Assembly: GCF_015278125.1 (NCBI RefSeq)
Contig: NZ_JADILO010000016.1
Location: 1-64,000, forward strand
Direction: 5' to 3'
Source: Vibrio fluminensis
GTDB lineage: Bacteria; Pseudomonadota; Gammaproteobacteria; Enterobacterales; Vibrionaceae
Length of the DNA: 64,000 bases
Shown here: in pieces, positions 57,263 to 64,000 of the stretch
Layout: each line of letters starts with the position of its first letter
How positions within the stretch are numbered: position 1 is the stretch's first letter
Translations under genes and position numbers: made by a program
Notes under the pieces: model-generated
Databases searched by the model: none
Seen by the model: the letters and a program-made list of their open reading frames with translations, nothing else
What the model was told of the DNA's origin: nothing

Positions 57263-57902
57263 TATCTTTCCTTGTGAGTTTTATAACCAATAAATTGGAT
57301 CTTTCTCTAATTTTACTGTCTTATATTAGCTATGGCGAATGGTAAAAATGGGAGTTTTGTGTAAGACATTGACCATTAAATCTGTAAGATAATGCCCATG
57401 GTGTGATTTGTTGTTTGTTTTTTGCTTTTAATAACCAGTTGAAAAATATGGGAATTCAATTTGATTCACTCGTTCTTACAGATGATAAAGTGCGAGATAG
57501 ATCATTGTTTGAAATGGATTTTCAGTTACATTGTGCGTTCAAAAAAGAGCCTTATTTATAAGGCTAACATTAAGGATGCGCATGGCTTTAGTGGGCTTTA
57601 CTAAAGTGGTGTGTCGGCTATTGATTAGGAAATAGCCATTAAGGATGATAGACGAATGGATTCAAAGGGGATTCTCCCTCACTATTCTATTCTCAGGTTT
57701 TGAATACCTGACTACCACCTATCTTTATTAAAATAAAAATTAAACGCGAATAACCTTGGCTATTCTGGCTTAGGTGTTGCTATACGTCGGCTAACGTATT
57801 GTTTTATATATGCAACCTAGTAATTAATAATTTGGTCTGTGTATATATTTTTATTGAGAAGTGAAGAGCTTAATTTAAGTTTGCTGAAAGCAAGGAAGAT
57901 TT
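57263..57902. other. A+T-rich gap with a cluster of hairpins
   Basis: 640 bases without a convincing gene. Between 57548 and 57718 five hairpins follow one another. The stems are AGCCTTA/TAAGGCT (57548-57565), CTTTAGT/ACTAAAG (57586-57606), GGCTATT/AATAGCC (57616-57637), a weak AGGG/CCCT (57666-57679) and TCAGGT/ACCTGA (57693-57711). GTGGT (57606-57610) could pair with ACCAC (57714-57718) and close the last three. ATTAAGGATG occurs twice. A 37-codon frame at 57448-57561 has no good ribosome site. Confidence 0.45.
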
Positions 57903-58421
57903 GTGACTATCGCAACTCGACGCGTATTACTGGTACCTTATAACGACTCATTATTGTCTGATTTTGTGGTGCTTAACTGCTGTGTAAAAAACCGTGCGCA
58001 AATGAATGGTCCGTACACGGTATCTAAAGCGAGAGAAGTCTTTGAACGTATTTTAAATGACAACACTCGTTATACACGAGCGGTGTTAGATAATTTTACT
58101 CGTGAATATATTGGTCACATTTCTATTCACGAGGTTGATACCGAACCTGAGCTAGTGTTTATTTTTGATAAAGCTTATTGGGGGAAGGGTATTGCAACTG
58201 AAGCATTAGGTGCTTTTTTCAGTAAAGCAACGCGAGATCTTAATTTACATAGCGTTAAGGCAACGGCTAATGTTGATCATTTTGCCTCTATTTGTCTTTT
58301 AGAGAAGTTAGGCTTTGTAAAAAAAGGCCTCAATAGCGATGCTTATGGGCCTTTTTATGAATTTCAATTTACATCCGATGAGGCGGTAGATGAAAGTGAA
58401 TTACTTGAAAGCCTATCATAG
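57903..58421 (+). CDS. GNAT-family N-acetyltransferase
   Basis: 172 residues from a GTG with AAGGA six bases upstream. The RimJ/RimL-type GNAT pattern is visible: YIGHISIHEVDTEPELVFIF near residue 75, the acetyl-CoA loop AYWGKGIATEALGAFF near 98 and FASICLLEKLGFVKKG near 135. The substrate is unknown. The acidic C-terminal end (DEAVDESELLESLS) overlaps the 3' end of the convergent DUF3301 gene by 53 bases. The A+T-rich surroundings suggest an acquired gene. Confidence 0.85.
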   Translation: MTIATRRVLLVPYNDSLLSDFVVLNCCVKNRAQMNGPYTVSKAREVFERILNDNTRYTRAVLDNFTREYIGHISIHEVDTEPELVFIFDKAYWGKGIATEALGAFFSKATRDLNLHSVKATANVDHFASICLLEKLGFVKKGLNSDAYGPFYEFQFTSDEAVDESELLESLS

Positions 58422-58668
58422 TTAGTTCGCCCTGATAGCAATCATCACCCAGTGCCGAAAATTCAAACTGATAGACCGTATACCAACGCCAGATCCCATC
58501 TGGCGTTTTTATTTTATGTGCTTTTAAAGCAGTACTAATCAACTGTAGGTCAAGCTGATTACATTTTCGCTGAATCGCAAGCTTAGCAAGCTCTGATTGG
58601 CGTCGTTGCTGCCAAAACAGCATACAAACAAAGCAAAGCAGTAATATAGCCAATAAGTCCGTGATCAT
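58369..58668 (-). CDS. DUF3301 family membrane-anchored protein
   Basis: 99 residues. One N-terminal transmembrane helix (MITDLLAILLLCFVCMLFWQ) is followed by RRQSELAKLAIQRKCNQLDLQ and RRWYTVYQFEFSALGDDCYQGEL-like text typical of DUF3301 (here WRWYTVYQFEFSALGDD). Function unknown. It follows DUF3549 on the same strand after 23 bases. Its 3' end lies within the GNAT gene. Confidence 0.85.
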   Translation of the reverse strand: MITDLLAILLLCFVCMLFWQQRRQSELAKLAIQRKCNQLDLQLISTALKAHKIKTPDGIWRWYTVYQFEFSALGDDCYQGELTMIGFQVIHFHLPPHRM

Positions 58669-58691
58669 GTCTATTGGTCATCCATTTCTGG

Positions 58692-59729
58692 TTACGCTTT
58701 TGTCGCTTGTTGCAAATTAACCAACGCATTGGCTAATTCGGCAGAAGGTGATGAATGGAGTAAAGGCAATAGAACCATACGCAATTCAGGTAGCATAACT
58801 AAGTCAGCAAACAGTTGGTTAAACAGAGTTTGGTTTCCTGTCTGAGCAAGGCGCAATAGGAACTGTTCGGCAATTACAGCATCGGCTAATAAATGCCAAC
58901 AGCGCCCAGCAATACCAATGAGTATTTCCTGATGGCTTAAGCGTGGGCTGGCTAACACTTGCTCTAACATTGGGCGAGCGATTTGTGTTTCAGCGCCCGC
59001 GAGCGCACGAATCAGAGCTGAAAGAAGAAAGAGGTCCGGTTCATTGCTGTTGATTTGCGCTTGAGCTAATTCAGCAATACGTTGAGCAAGCTTATCTGTT
59101 AGCTCCGTATGTTCAAGCGCACCAAGTAGCGCATAGAGCGGCTCTGAGGGAAGATTAGGCAAGGCTTTGCGCAGTTCCACTCCATTTTGCTCTGTACCTA
59201 GGCGAGCTGCGATGTCTGTTATACCTTGTAGACCCACGGTCTGCCAGTTCTGCCAGCCTAATCCACCTTTGAAGTAGTGTTGAGCGTGCTCATAGTATGG
59301 ACTGCATGGCAGGTCTAAATCGGCGCGAATTTGGCTGTGGAATACCGCCATCTTGTCTTCAGAAGGTTTGTAAGTATAAGGATTATTAGCCAGCTTTTGT
59401 TGCTGCTCTTCATCCATCTCTTGGTTTAAACGGGTTCCCATTGCTTCGATGACGAACTTGATAAAGTTACCCACATCCGCTTGCTTTAACAGGCCTCGCT
59501 CATCAAGCTCAAATTTTAAGAACCAAATCCAAGGTTGTTTGGCTTGGTTCCAATAGGCTATCGCTAGGTGCGCTTTTCGCTGTAGAGGGTATGGGTAAGG
59601 CTGTTGGCCTCGCTCAATTTGTTCAAATACATGATTATCAATAGCCTTAATACGACGACCTAAATCGAAAATCTTAAATGTACACTCGCTATTGCGTAGC
59701 AGTTCGCTCAGGGTATGAATGGTATCCAT
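58692..59729 (-). CDS. DUF3549 family protein
   Basis: 345 residues. It begins MDTIHTLSELLRNSECTFKI with FDLGRRIKAIDNHVFEQIERGQQPYPYPLQ-type text (residues 20-50) that marks DUF3549. The C-terminal half is a run of short Leu/Ala-rich helices (LLGALEHTELTDKLAQRIAE; LFLLSALIRALAGAE), HEAT-repeat-like. Role unknown. It is divergent from yqcC and upstream of the DUF3301 gene. Confidence 0.85.
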   Translation of the reverse strand: MDTIHTLSELLRNSECTFKIFDLGRRIKAIDNHVFEQIERGQQPYPYPLQRKAHLAIAYWNQAKQPWIWFLKFELDERGLLKQADVGNFIKFVIEAMGTRLNQEMDEEQQQKLANNPYTYKPSEDKMAVFHSQIRADLDLPCSPYYEHAQHYFKGGLGWQNWQTVGLQGITDIAARLGTEQNGVELRKALPNLPSEPLYALLGALEHTELTDKLAQRIAELAQAQINSNEPDLFLLSALIRALAGAETQIARPMLEQVLASPRLSHQEILIGIAGRCWHLLADAVIAEQFLLRLAQTGNQTLFNQLFADLVMLPELRMVLLPLLHSSPSAELANALVNLQQATKA

Positions 59730-59806
59730 GGGAGACTTTTCCTAACTTTCTTTCCCTTATAAATGGTACTCTATAGGCTAATTTCAAGGTCAACGACAAA
59801 AGATAA

Positions 59807-60121
59807 ATGAAACAGGATACTTCGCTCACGGTTTTACTTAACCAGCTTGAGCAACAACTCCGCGAGGTAAAGTTGTGGCAGGATATGCCACCATCGACGC
59901 AGGCGCTTTCGAGTCAGCAACCTTTTGCCATTGATACTTTAGAGCCGCATCAATGGCTACAATGGATCTTTTTACCTAAGATGCGTCAGTTGATTGAATC
60001 CGAGCTTTCGCTACCACAAGGTTTTGCAATCGCTCCCTATTTTGAAGAGTGCTGGAAACAGCATACCCAGTATTTATCCGTTCTTGCGGTGATTCGCCAG
60101 ATTGATACAGAGGCAGCTTAA
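59807..60121 (+). CDS. yqcC: YqcC family protein
   Basis: 104 residues: LLNQLEQQLREVKLWQDMPP, FAIDTLEPHQWLQWIFLPKM and LPQGFAIAPYFEECW are the YqcC (DUF446) landmarks. All-helical, function unknown. Its stop directly precedes the GTG of truC, so the two are coupled, the same pairing as in enterobacteria. Confidence 0.92.
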   Translation: MKQDTSLTVLLNQLEQQLREVKLWQDMPPSTQALSSQQPFAIDTLEPHQWLQWIFLPKMRQLIESELSLPQGFAIAPYFEECWKQHTQYLSVLAVIRQIDTEAA

Positions 60122-60847
60122 GTGTTAGATATCGTTTATCAGGATGAATATTTCGTAGCGGTCAACAAACCAGCAGGGATGCTAGTGCATCGCAGTTGGT
60201 TGGATAAACATGAAACGCAGTTTGTGATGCAAACTCTACGTGACCAAATTGGTCAGCATGTTTTCCCTCTGCACCGTTTAGATAGACCCACTTCCGGTGT
60301 GTTGATTTTTGCTTTGTCGAGTGAAATTGCCGCGCAAGTAATGCCAATGTTTGCCAATCATGAAATGAAGAAAACCTATCATGCGATTGTGCGAGGATGG
60401 ATTGAAGAGGCGGGAACGCTAGATTATCCGTTGAAAGTTGAGTTGGATAAAATTGCCGACAAATTCGCCAGCCAAGAGAAAGAGGCTCAAGAAGCGGTAA
60501 CGGACTATCGACCGTTGGCTAAAGTTGAAATACCACATTCAACGGGGCGTTTTCCAACCACGCGTTACTGCATGATGGAGCTTAATCCTCATACCGGGCG
60601 TAAACATCAACTCCGTCGTCATATGGCGCACCTACGCCACCCTATGGTTGGTGATACCACTCATGGCGATGGTAAGCATAATAAACTGTTTCGTGACGTC
60701 TATGACTCTCATCGCCTGTTACTGCACGCGACAAGCTTAGAGTTTGTGCATCCATTTAGCGGTGAAACTTTAGTTATTCAAGCGGGCTTTGATAGCACAT
60801 GGCATCGTCTATTTGAGCAGTTCGAATGGCAAGCGCCGCAAGTATAG
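60122..60847 (+). CDS. truC: tRNA pseudouridine(65) synthase TruC
   Basis: Modifies U65 in tRNA-Ile1 and tRNA-Asp. 241 residues from a GTG. RluA-family motifs: IVYQDEYFVAVNKPAGMLVH at the start, the catalytic Asp in LHRLDRPTSGVLIFALSSE near residue 55, and ELNPHTGRKHQLRRHMAHL near 160. Coupled to yqcC. Confidence 0.97.
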   Translation: MLDIVYQDEYFVAVNKPAGMLVHRSWLDKHETQFVMQTLRDQIGQHVFPLHRLDRPTSGVLIFALSSEIAAQVMPMFANHEMKKTYHAIVRGWIEEAGTLDYPLKVELDKIADKFASQEKEAQEAVTDYRPLAKVEIPHSTGRFPTTRYCMMELNPHTGRKHQLRRHMAHLRHPMVGDTTHGDGKHNKLFRDVYDSHRLLLHATSLEFVHPFSGETLVIQAGFDSTWHRLFEQFEWQAPQV

Positions 60848-60851
60848 ATTG

Positions 60852-60887
60852 AGATAAAAAACAAAGCCCTCGATTGAGGGCTTTGTT
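60852..60887. terminator. Bidirectional terminator between truC and dxs
   Basis: Stem AACAAAGCCCTC (60860-60871) and GAGGGCTTTGTT (60876-60887) with loop GATT. The T run is better on the minus strand, serving the xseB-ispA-dxs operon. Confidence 0.93.
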
Positions 60888-60923
60888 GTATCTATTGCGA
60901 TAGAGCCAATTTAAGCGACAGGT

Positions 60924-62789
60924 CTACTTGGTCAAGTAGTTGCGAATAGACTGTTCAATACCTTTCGCATCTAACCCCAGTTCTTGATGCAACTCTTCTT
61001 GCGTACCTTGCGCGATAAAACGATCGGGTAGGCCTAGGTTGAGAACTGGTTTGATGATCTTCTCTTGCATCATAAACTCAATTACGCCCGCACCCGCGCC
61101 GCCAGCAATCGCGTTTTCTTCAAGAGTAACAAGTACATCATGATCAGCGGCTAACTGTTTGATTAGCTCATGGTCAAGTGGCTTAGCAAAGCGCATATCA
61201 GCCACAGTAGCATTGAGCGCTTCTGCTGCTTCTAGGGCATTTGGCATAAAGGTACCGAAGTTCAAAATCGCGACTTTTTCGCCTTGACGCATCATACGAC
61301 CTTTACCAATTTCAAGTACGGTAAACTCTTGCTCAATCGGTGTACCCATGCCACTACCACGAGGGTAACGAACGGCACTAGGTCCGGTATGCTTGTGACC
61401 AGTGTAAAGCATTTGGCGACACTCATTCTCGTCACTTGGCGTCATGATGACCATGTTTGGAATGCAGCGCATAAAGCTAATATCGAATGCACCTTGGTGC
61501 GTTTGACCATCAGCACCGACTAAGCCCGCTCGGTCAATAGCAAACATCACTGGCAAATCCATAATCGCGACGTCATGGATCAGCTGGTCATAACCACGTT
61601 GTAAAAACGTAGAGTAGATTGCGACGATAGGGCTGTTGCCCGCAATGGCCATACCGGTTGCAAGTGTTACTGCGTGTTGTTCTGCAATAGCAACGTCAAA
61701 GTATTGCTCTGGGAATTCTTTCGAGAAGCGAACCATACCCGAGCCTTCACGCATTGCTGGCGTAATTGCCATCAACTTAGGATCTTGGGCAGCCATATCA
61801 CAAAGGAAATCACCGAAAATCTTTGAGAAGGTCGGCTTACTGCTGCTACTTTTCGGCAAGCTAGAATGGCTTGGATCGAACTTAGGTACGCCATGGTAAC
61901 CAATCGGATCTTTCTCCGCTGGCTCATAGCCTTTACCTTTTTTGGTCATAATATGTAAGAACTGTGGACCTTTTAGCTCTCGCATATTCTTAAGGGTTTT
62001 TACCAACTCAATCACATCGTGACCGTCAACCGGACCAATATAGTTAAAGCCCAGTTCTTCGAACAGAGTGCCAGGGATCACCATACCTTTGAGGTGTTCT
62101 TCGGTGCGGCGTACCAATTCTTTAATTGGCGGAACGCCAGAAAGCACGCGTTTGCCGCCTTCACGAATCGACGTGTAGAAGTTACCCGAAAGCAGTTGAG
62201 CAAGGTGGTTGTTCAGCGCGCCAACGTTTTCTGAAATTGACATCTCATTGTCGTTTAGAATCACCAGCATATCCGGGTGAATATCACCAGCGTGGTTCAT
62301 TGCTTCAAAGGCCATACCGGCAGTGATAGCACCATCGCCGATAACACTAACGACTTTGCGATTTTGATTCTCTTTGTGAGCGCTGATCGCCATACCTAGA
62401 GCGGCACTGATCGACGTAGATGAGTGACCTACGGACAAAGTGTCGTATTCACTCTCTTCGCGCCAAGGAAATGGGTGTAATCCGTCTTTTTGACGAATGG
62501 TTGGCATTTGCTCACGACGACCAGTTAAAATTTTGTGTGGGTACGCTTGATGGCCTACGTCCCAAATAAGATGATCAAATGGCGTGTTATAGACGTAGTG
62601 AAGTGCCACAGTTAATTCAACCGTGCCCAAACCTGAAGCCAAATGACCACTCGATTGGCTTACAGAGTTTAAAAGGTAAGTACGTAATTCATCACATAGC
62701 TTTGGCAACATCTCTTTTGGTAGGCTGCGTAGCTCAACTGGTGTATCTGCCAGCGCTAGTGTTGGGTACTTTGAAATATCAAGAGTCAT
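60924..62789 (-). CDS. dxs: 1-deoxy-D-xylulose-5-phosphate synthase
   Basis: First committed step of the MEP isoprenoid pathway: pyruvate and glyceraldehyde-3-P give DXP with thiamine diphosphate. 621 residues: [20 protein letters not shown] near residue 46, the ThDP motif [20 protein letters not shown] near 148, the pyrimidine-domain [20 protein letters not shown] near 365 and [20 protein letters not shown] near 418. Third gene of the xseB-ispA-dxs operon. Confidence 0.99.
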   Translation of the reverse strand: MTLDISKYPTLALADTPVELRSLPKEMLPKLCDELRTYLLNSVSQSSGHLASGLGTVELTVALHYVYNTPFDHLIWDVGHQAYPHKILTGRREQMPTIRQKDGLHPFPWREESEYDTLSVGHSSTSISAALGMAISAHKENQNRKVVSVIGDGAITAGMAFEAMNHAGDIHPDMLVILNDNEMSISENVGALNNHLAQLLSGNFYTSIREGGKRVLSGVPPIKELVRRTEEHLKGMVIPGTLFEELGFNYIGPVDGHDVIELVKTLKNMRELKGPQFLHIMTKKGKGYEPAEKDPIGYHGVPKFDPSHSSLPKSSSSKPTFSKIFGDFLCDMAAQDPKLMAITPAMREGSGMVRFSKEFPEQYFDVAIAEQHAVTLATGMAIAGNSPIVAIYSTFLQRGYDQLIHDVAIMDLPVMFAIDRAGLVGADGQTHQGAFDISFMRCIPNMVIMTPSDENECRQMLYTGHKHTGPSAVRYPRGSGMGTPIEQEFTVLEIGKGRMMRQGEKVAILNFGTFMPNALEAAEALNATVADMRFAKPLDHELIKQLAADHDVLVTLEENAIAGGAGAGVIEFMMQEKIIKPVLNLGLPDRFIAQGTQEELHQELGLDAKGIEQSIRNYLTK

Positions 62790-62809
62790 AATTATGCGCG
62801 CTTGTTTTG

Positions 62810-63694
62810 TTAGTTTTTGCGCTCGACGACGTATCGGGCGAACTCTTCCAGTAATTCAGTATTGTATGGTATTGCATTCAGTGCTTGAAGCGCTTCGTGT
62901 AACAGATTGTTAGCTTTTTCAATCGCACCTTCTAATCCTAGCAGAGCAGGGTAGGTGCTTTTATTCAGCTCTTGATCTGAACCTTGAGGTTTACCTAACG
63001 TTTCGGTATCACTGATGATATCAAGAATGTCATCTTGAACCTGAAACGCGAGACCTATCGCATCTGCATATTTGTCCAATAAAGGCAGCATTTCTACGCC
63101 TTTGTCACCTGCAGCAAGCGCACCAAGTCGAATGGCACATTTCATCAGTGCACCAGTCTTGTTTCGGTGAATTTCTTCAAGCTCTTTTAAATCAACTCGA
63201 CGATTTTCAGCTTGAAGGTCTAACGCTTGTCCCATGCACATACCAGCAGCGCCGGACGCTTCCGCGAGCACCTTCACCATTTTAATACGCATGGTTTCGG
63301 CATTTGGATTCAATTGCCCATCGGCGAGGATAGTAAAGGCTAAGGTTTGTAATGCATCACCCGTTAGGATTGCAGTTGCTTCATCAAACTTAATATGACA
63401 AGTCGGTTGACCACGACGCAGTTCGTCATCATCCATTGCTGGTAGGTCGTCATGGATCAAAGAGTAAGCATGGATACACTCTACCGCAGAGGCAGGAGTA
63501 TCAAGGTCTTCGACTGCGCAGCCAAGCATTTGACCAGTGATGTAAACCAAAAATGGACGTGCGCGTTTACCGCCAAGTAATAACCCATAACGCATTGCGT
63601 CAATGAGTGGTTGGTTTTGATGAGGAAGCTGGCTTAGCCACGATTCCAATTGTTGATTGTTTCGTTGCTGGAACGAGATTAATGCCTCATGCAT
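62810..63694 (-). CDS. ispA: Farnesyl diphosphate synthase
   Basis: Condenses IPP with DMAPP and GPP to farnesyl diphosphate. 294 residues from [15 protein letters not shown]; the frame extends six codons further. Both Asp-rich metal motifs are present ([20 protein letters not shown] near residue 86 and [18 protein letters not shown] near 224), with [14 protein letters not shown] near 43. Twenty bases upstream of dxs. Confidence 0.98.
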   Translation of the reverse strand: MHEALISFQQRNNQQLESWLSQLPHQNQPLIDAMRYGLLLGGKRARPFLVYITGQMLGCAVEDLDTPASAVECIHAYSLIHDDLPAMDDDELRRGQPTCHIKFDEATAILTGDALQTLAFTILADGQLNPNAETMRIKMVKVLAEASGAAGMCMGQALDLQAENRRVDLKELEEIHRNKTGALMKCAIRLGALAAGDKGVEMLPLLDKYADAIGLAFQVQDDILDIISDTETLGKPQGSDQELNKSTYPALLGLEGAIEKANNLLHEALQALNAIPYNTELLEEFARYVVERKN

Positions 63695-63717
63695 AGAGCG
63701 ATCTTCTAACAATATTA

Positions 63718-63960
63718 TTATTCAGGCTGTTGGGTAAAATCAGACAGCGGCGCATTATCGTCATTTTGCAATAAAATGCTAACGCGTTGCTCGGCGTCAT
63801 TAAGCTTAGTTTGGCCTGCGCGAGCTAAAGAGATGCCACGTTCGAACTTTTTCAGTGCCTCATCTAATGCTAGGTCACCATTTTCAAGATCTTCAACAAT
63901 CGAATCTAACTCTTCAATGGTTGATTCAAAGGTCATATTTTCTGGTTTCTTGCTCGCCAT
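63718..63960 (-). CDS. xseB: Exodeoxyribonuclease VII small subunit
   Basis: 80 residues from MASKKPENMTFESTIEELDS; the upstream nine codons of the frame are not typical. The helical-hairpin motif LDSIVEDLENGDLALDEALK and FERGISLARAGQTKLNDAEQ identify XseB, which forms the regulatory cap of exonuclease VII. First gene of the xseB-ispA-dxs operon; its promoter lies at or beyond the window edge. Confidence 0.97.
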   Translation of the reverse strand: MASKKPENMTFESTIEELDSIVEDLENGDLALDEALKKFERGISLARAGQTKLNDAEQRVSILLQNDDNAPLSDFTQQPE

Positions 63961-64000
63961 AATTATACTTGTTTTGGAAAGATGCACGAAAGTTACCTTA

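Noticed and set aside
57448..57561. 37-codon ORF MGIQFDSLVLTDDK...
   Set aside because: No Shine-Dalgarno, no recognisable family, A+T-rich surroundings, and the stop lies within a hairpin. Likely chance.
57548..57718. Integron attC site next to the GNAT gene
   Set aside because: The core GTTRRRY sites and VCR-like architecture are missing, no integrase is present, and the GNAT gene stands alone.

Overview
The window is a piece of a Vibrio chromosome, very probably the large one. The protein families, the moderate G+C content with many CTA leucine codons, and the DNA-uptake minor pilin cluster beside dnaKJ all fit that genus. The right half keeps the gene order known from the enterobacterial asnB-nag-glnS-fur-fldA-seqA-pgm-gltA-sdh-suc region. 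I could not run any database search, so the species is not called.

Layout. 1-375: right end of an IS3-family element, a heptamer array and the dnaK heat-shock promoters. 376-3732: dnaK and dnaJ. 3818-6311: five minor type IV pilin genes, one divergent and four overlapping. 6570-12261: AbgT-type transporter, CNNM/CorC-type protein, tadA, an overlooked 44-residue very basic protein, and mltF. 12490-21176: purine block (purL, purMN, each with a PurR box), small DUF genes, yaeP, a YebE-like gene and upp. 21565-24600: rluF, smrA, a DUF3149 micro-protein, and tRNA-Pro(UGG) followed by a ladder of tRNA 3'-end repeats. 24585-30872: TraB/GumN protein, POT peptide transporter, asnB and a Kef-type antiporter. 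30959-35358: nagC-nagA divergent from nagE, without nagB. 35603-44561: glnS, fur, a DUF4442 gene, fldA, DUF2788, ybfF, seqA, pgm, DUF1853 and a Nif3/YbgI protein. 45178-56499: gltA divergent from sdhCDAB-sucAB-sucCD, a nearly complete TCA operon. 56981-63960: a KfrA_N-like small protein, a GNAT gene, DUF3301, DUF3549, yqcC-truC, and the isoprenoid operon xseB-ispA-dxs.

How the genes work together: protein folding (DnaK/DnaJ); DNA uptake and pilus assembly (minor pilins); de novo purine synthesis and uracil salvage; GlcNAc uptake and catabolism under NagC and probably CRP; oxidative TCA flux from citrate synthase to succinate dehydrogenase; and MEP/prenyl diphosphate synthesis.

The coding content is ordinary core genome. 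The unusual material lies between genes. There are four perfect heptamer arrays fitting one consensus (A-W-Y-C-C-G-Y, all in the same orientation), two of which sit in paralogous copies of one larger dispersed element. There are also a 127-bp ERIC element, a 42-bp tandem array, a roughly 98-bp imperfect inverted repeat with fragments elsewhere, and rtT-like repeats of the tRNA-Pro 3' end. Most of the dispersed repeats sit in gaps between convergent genes.
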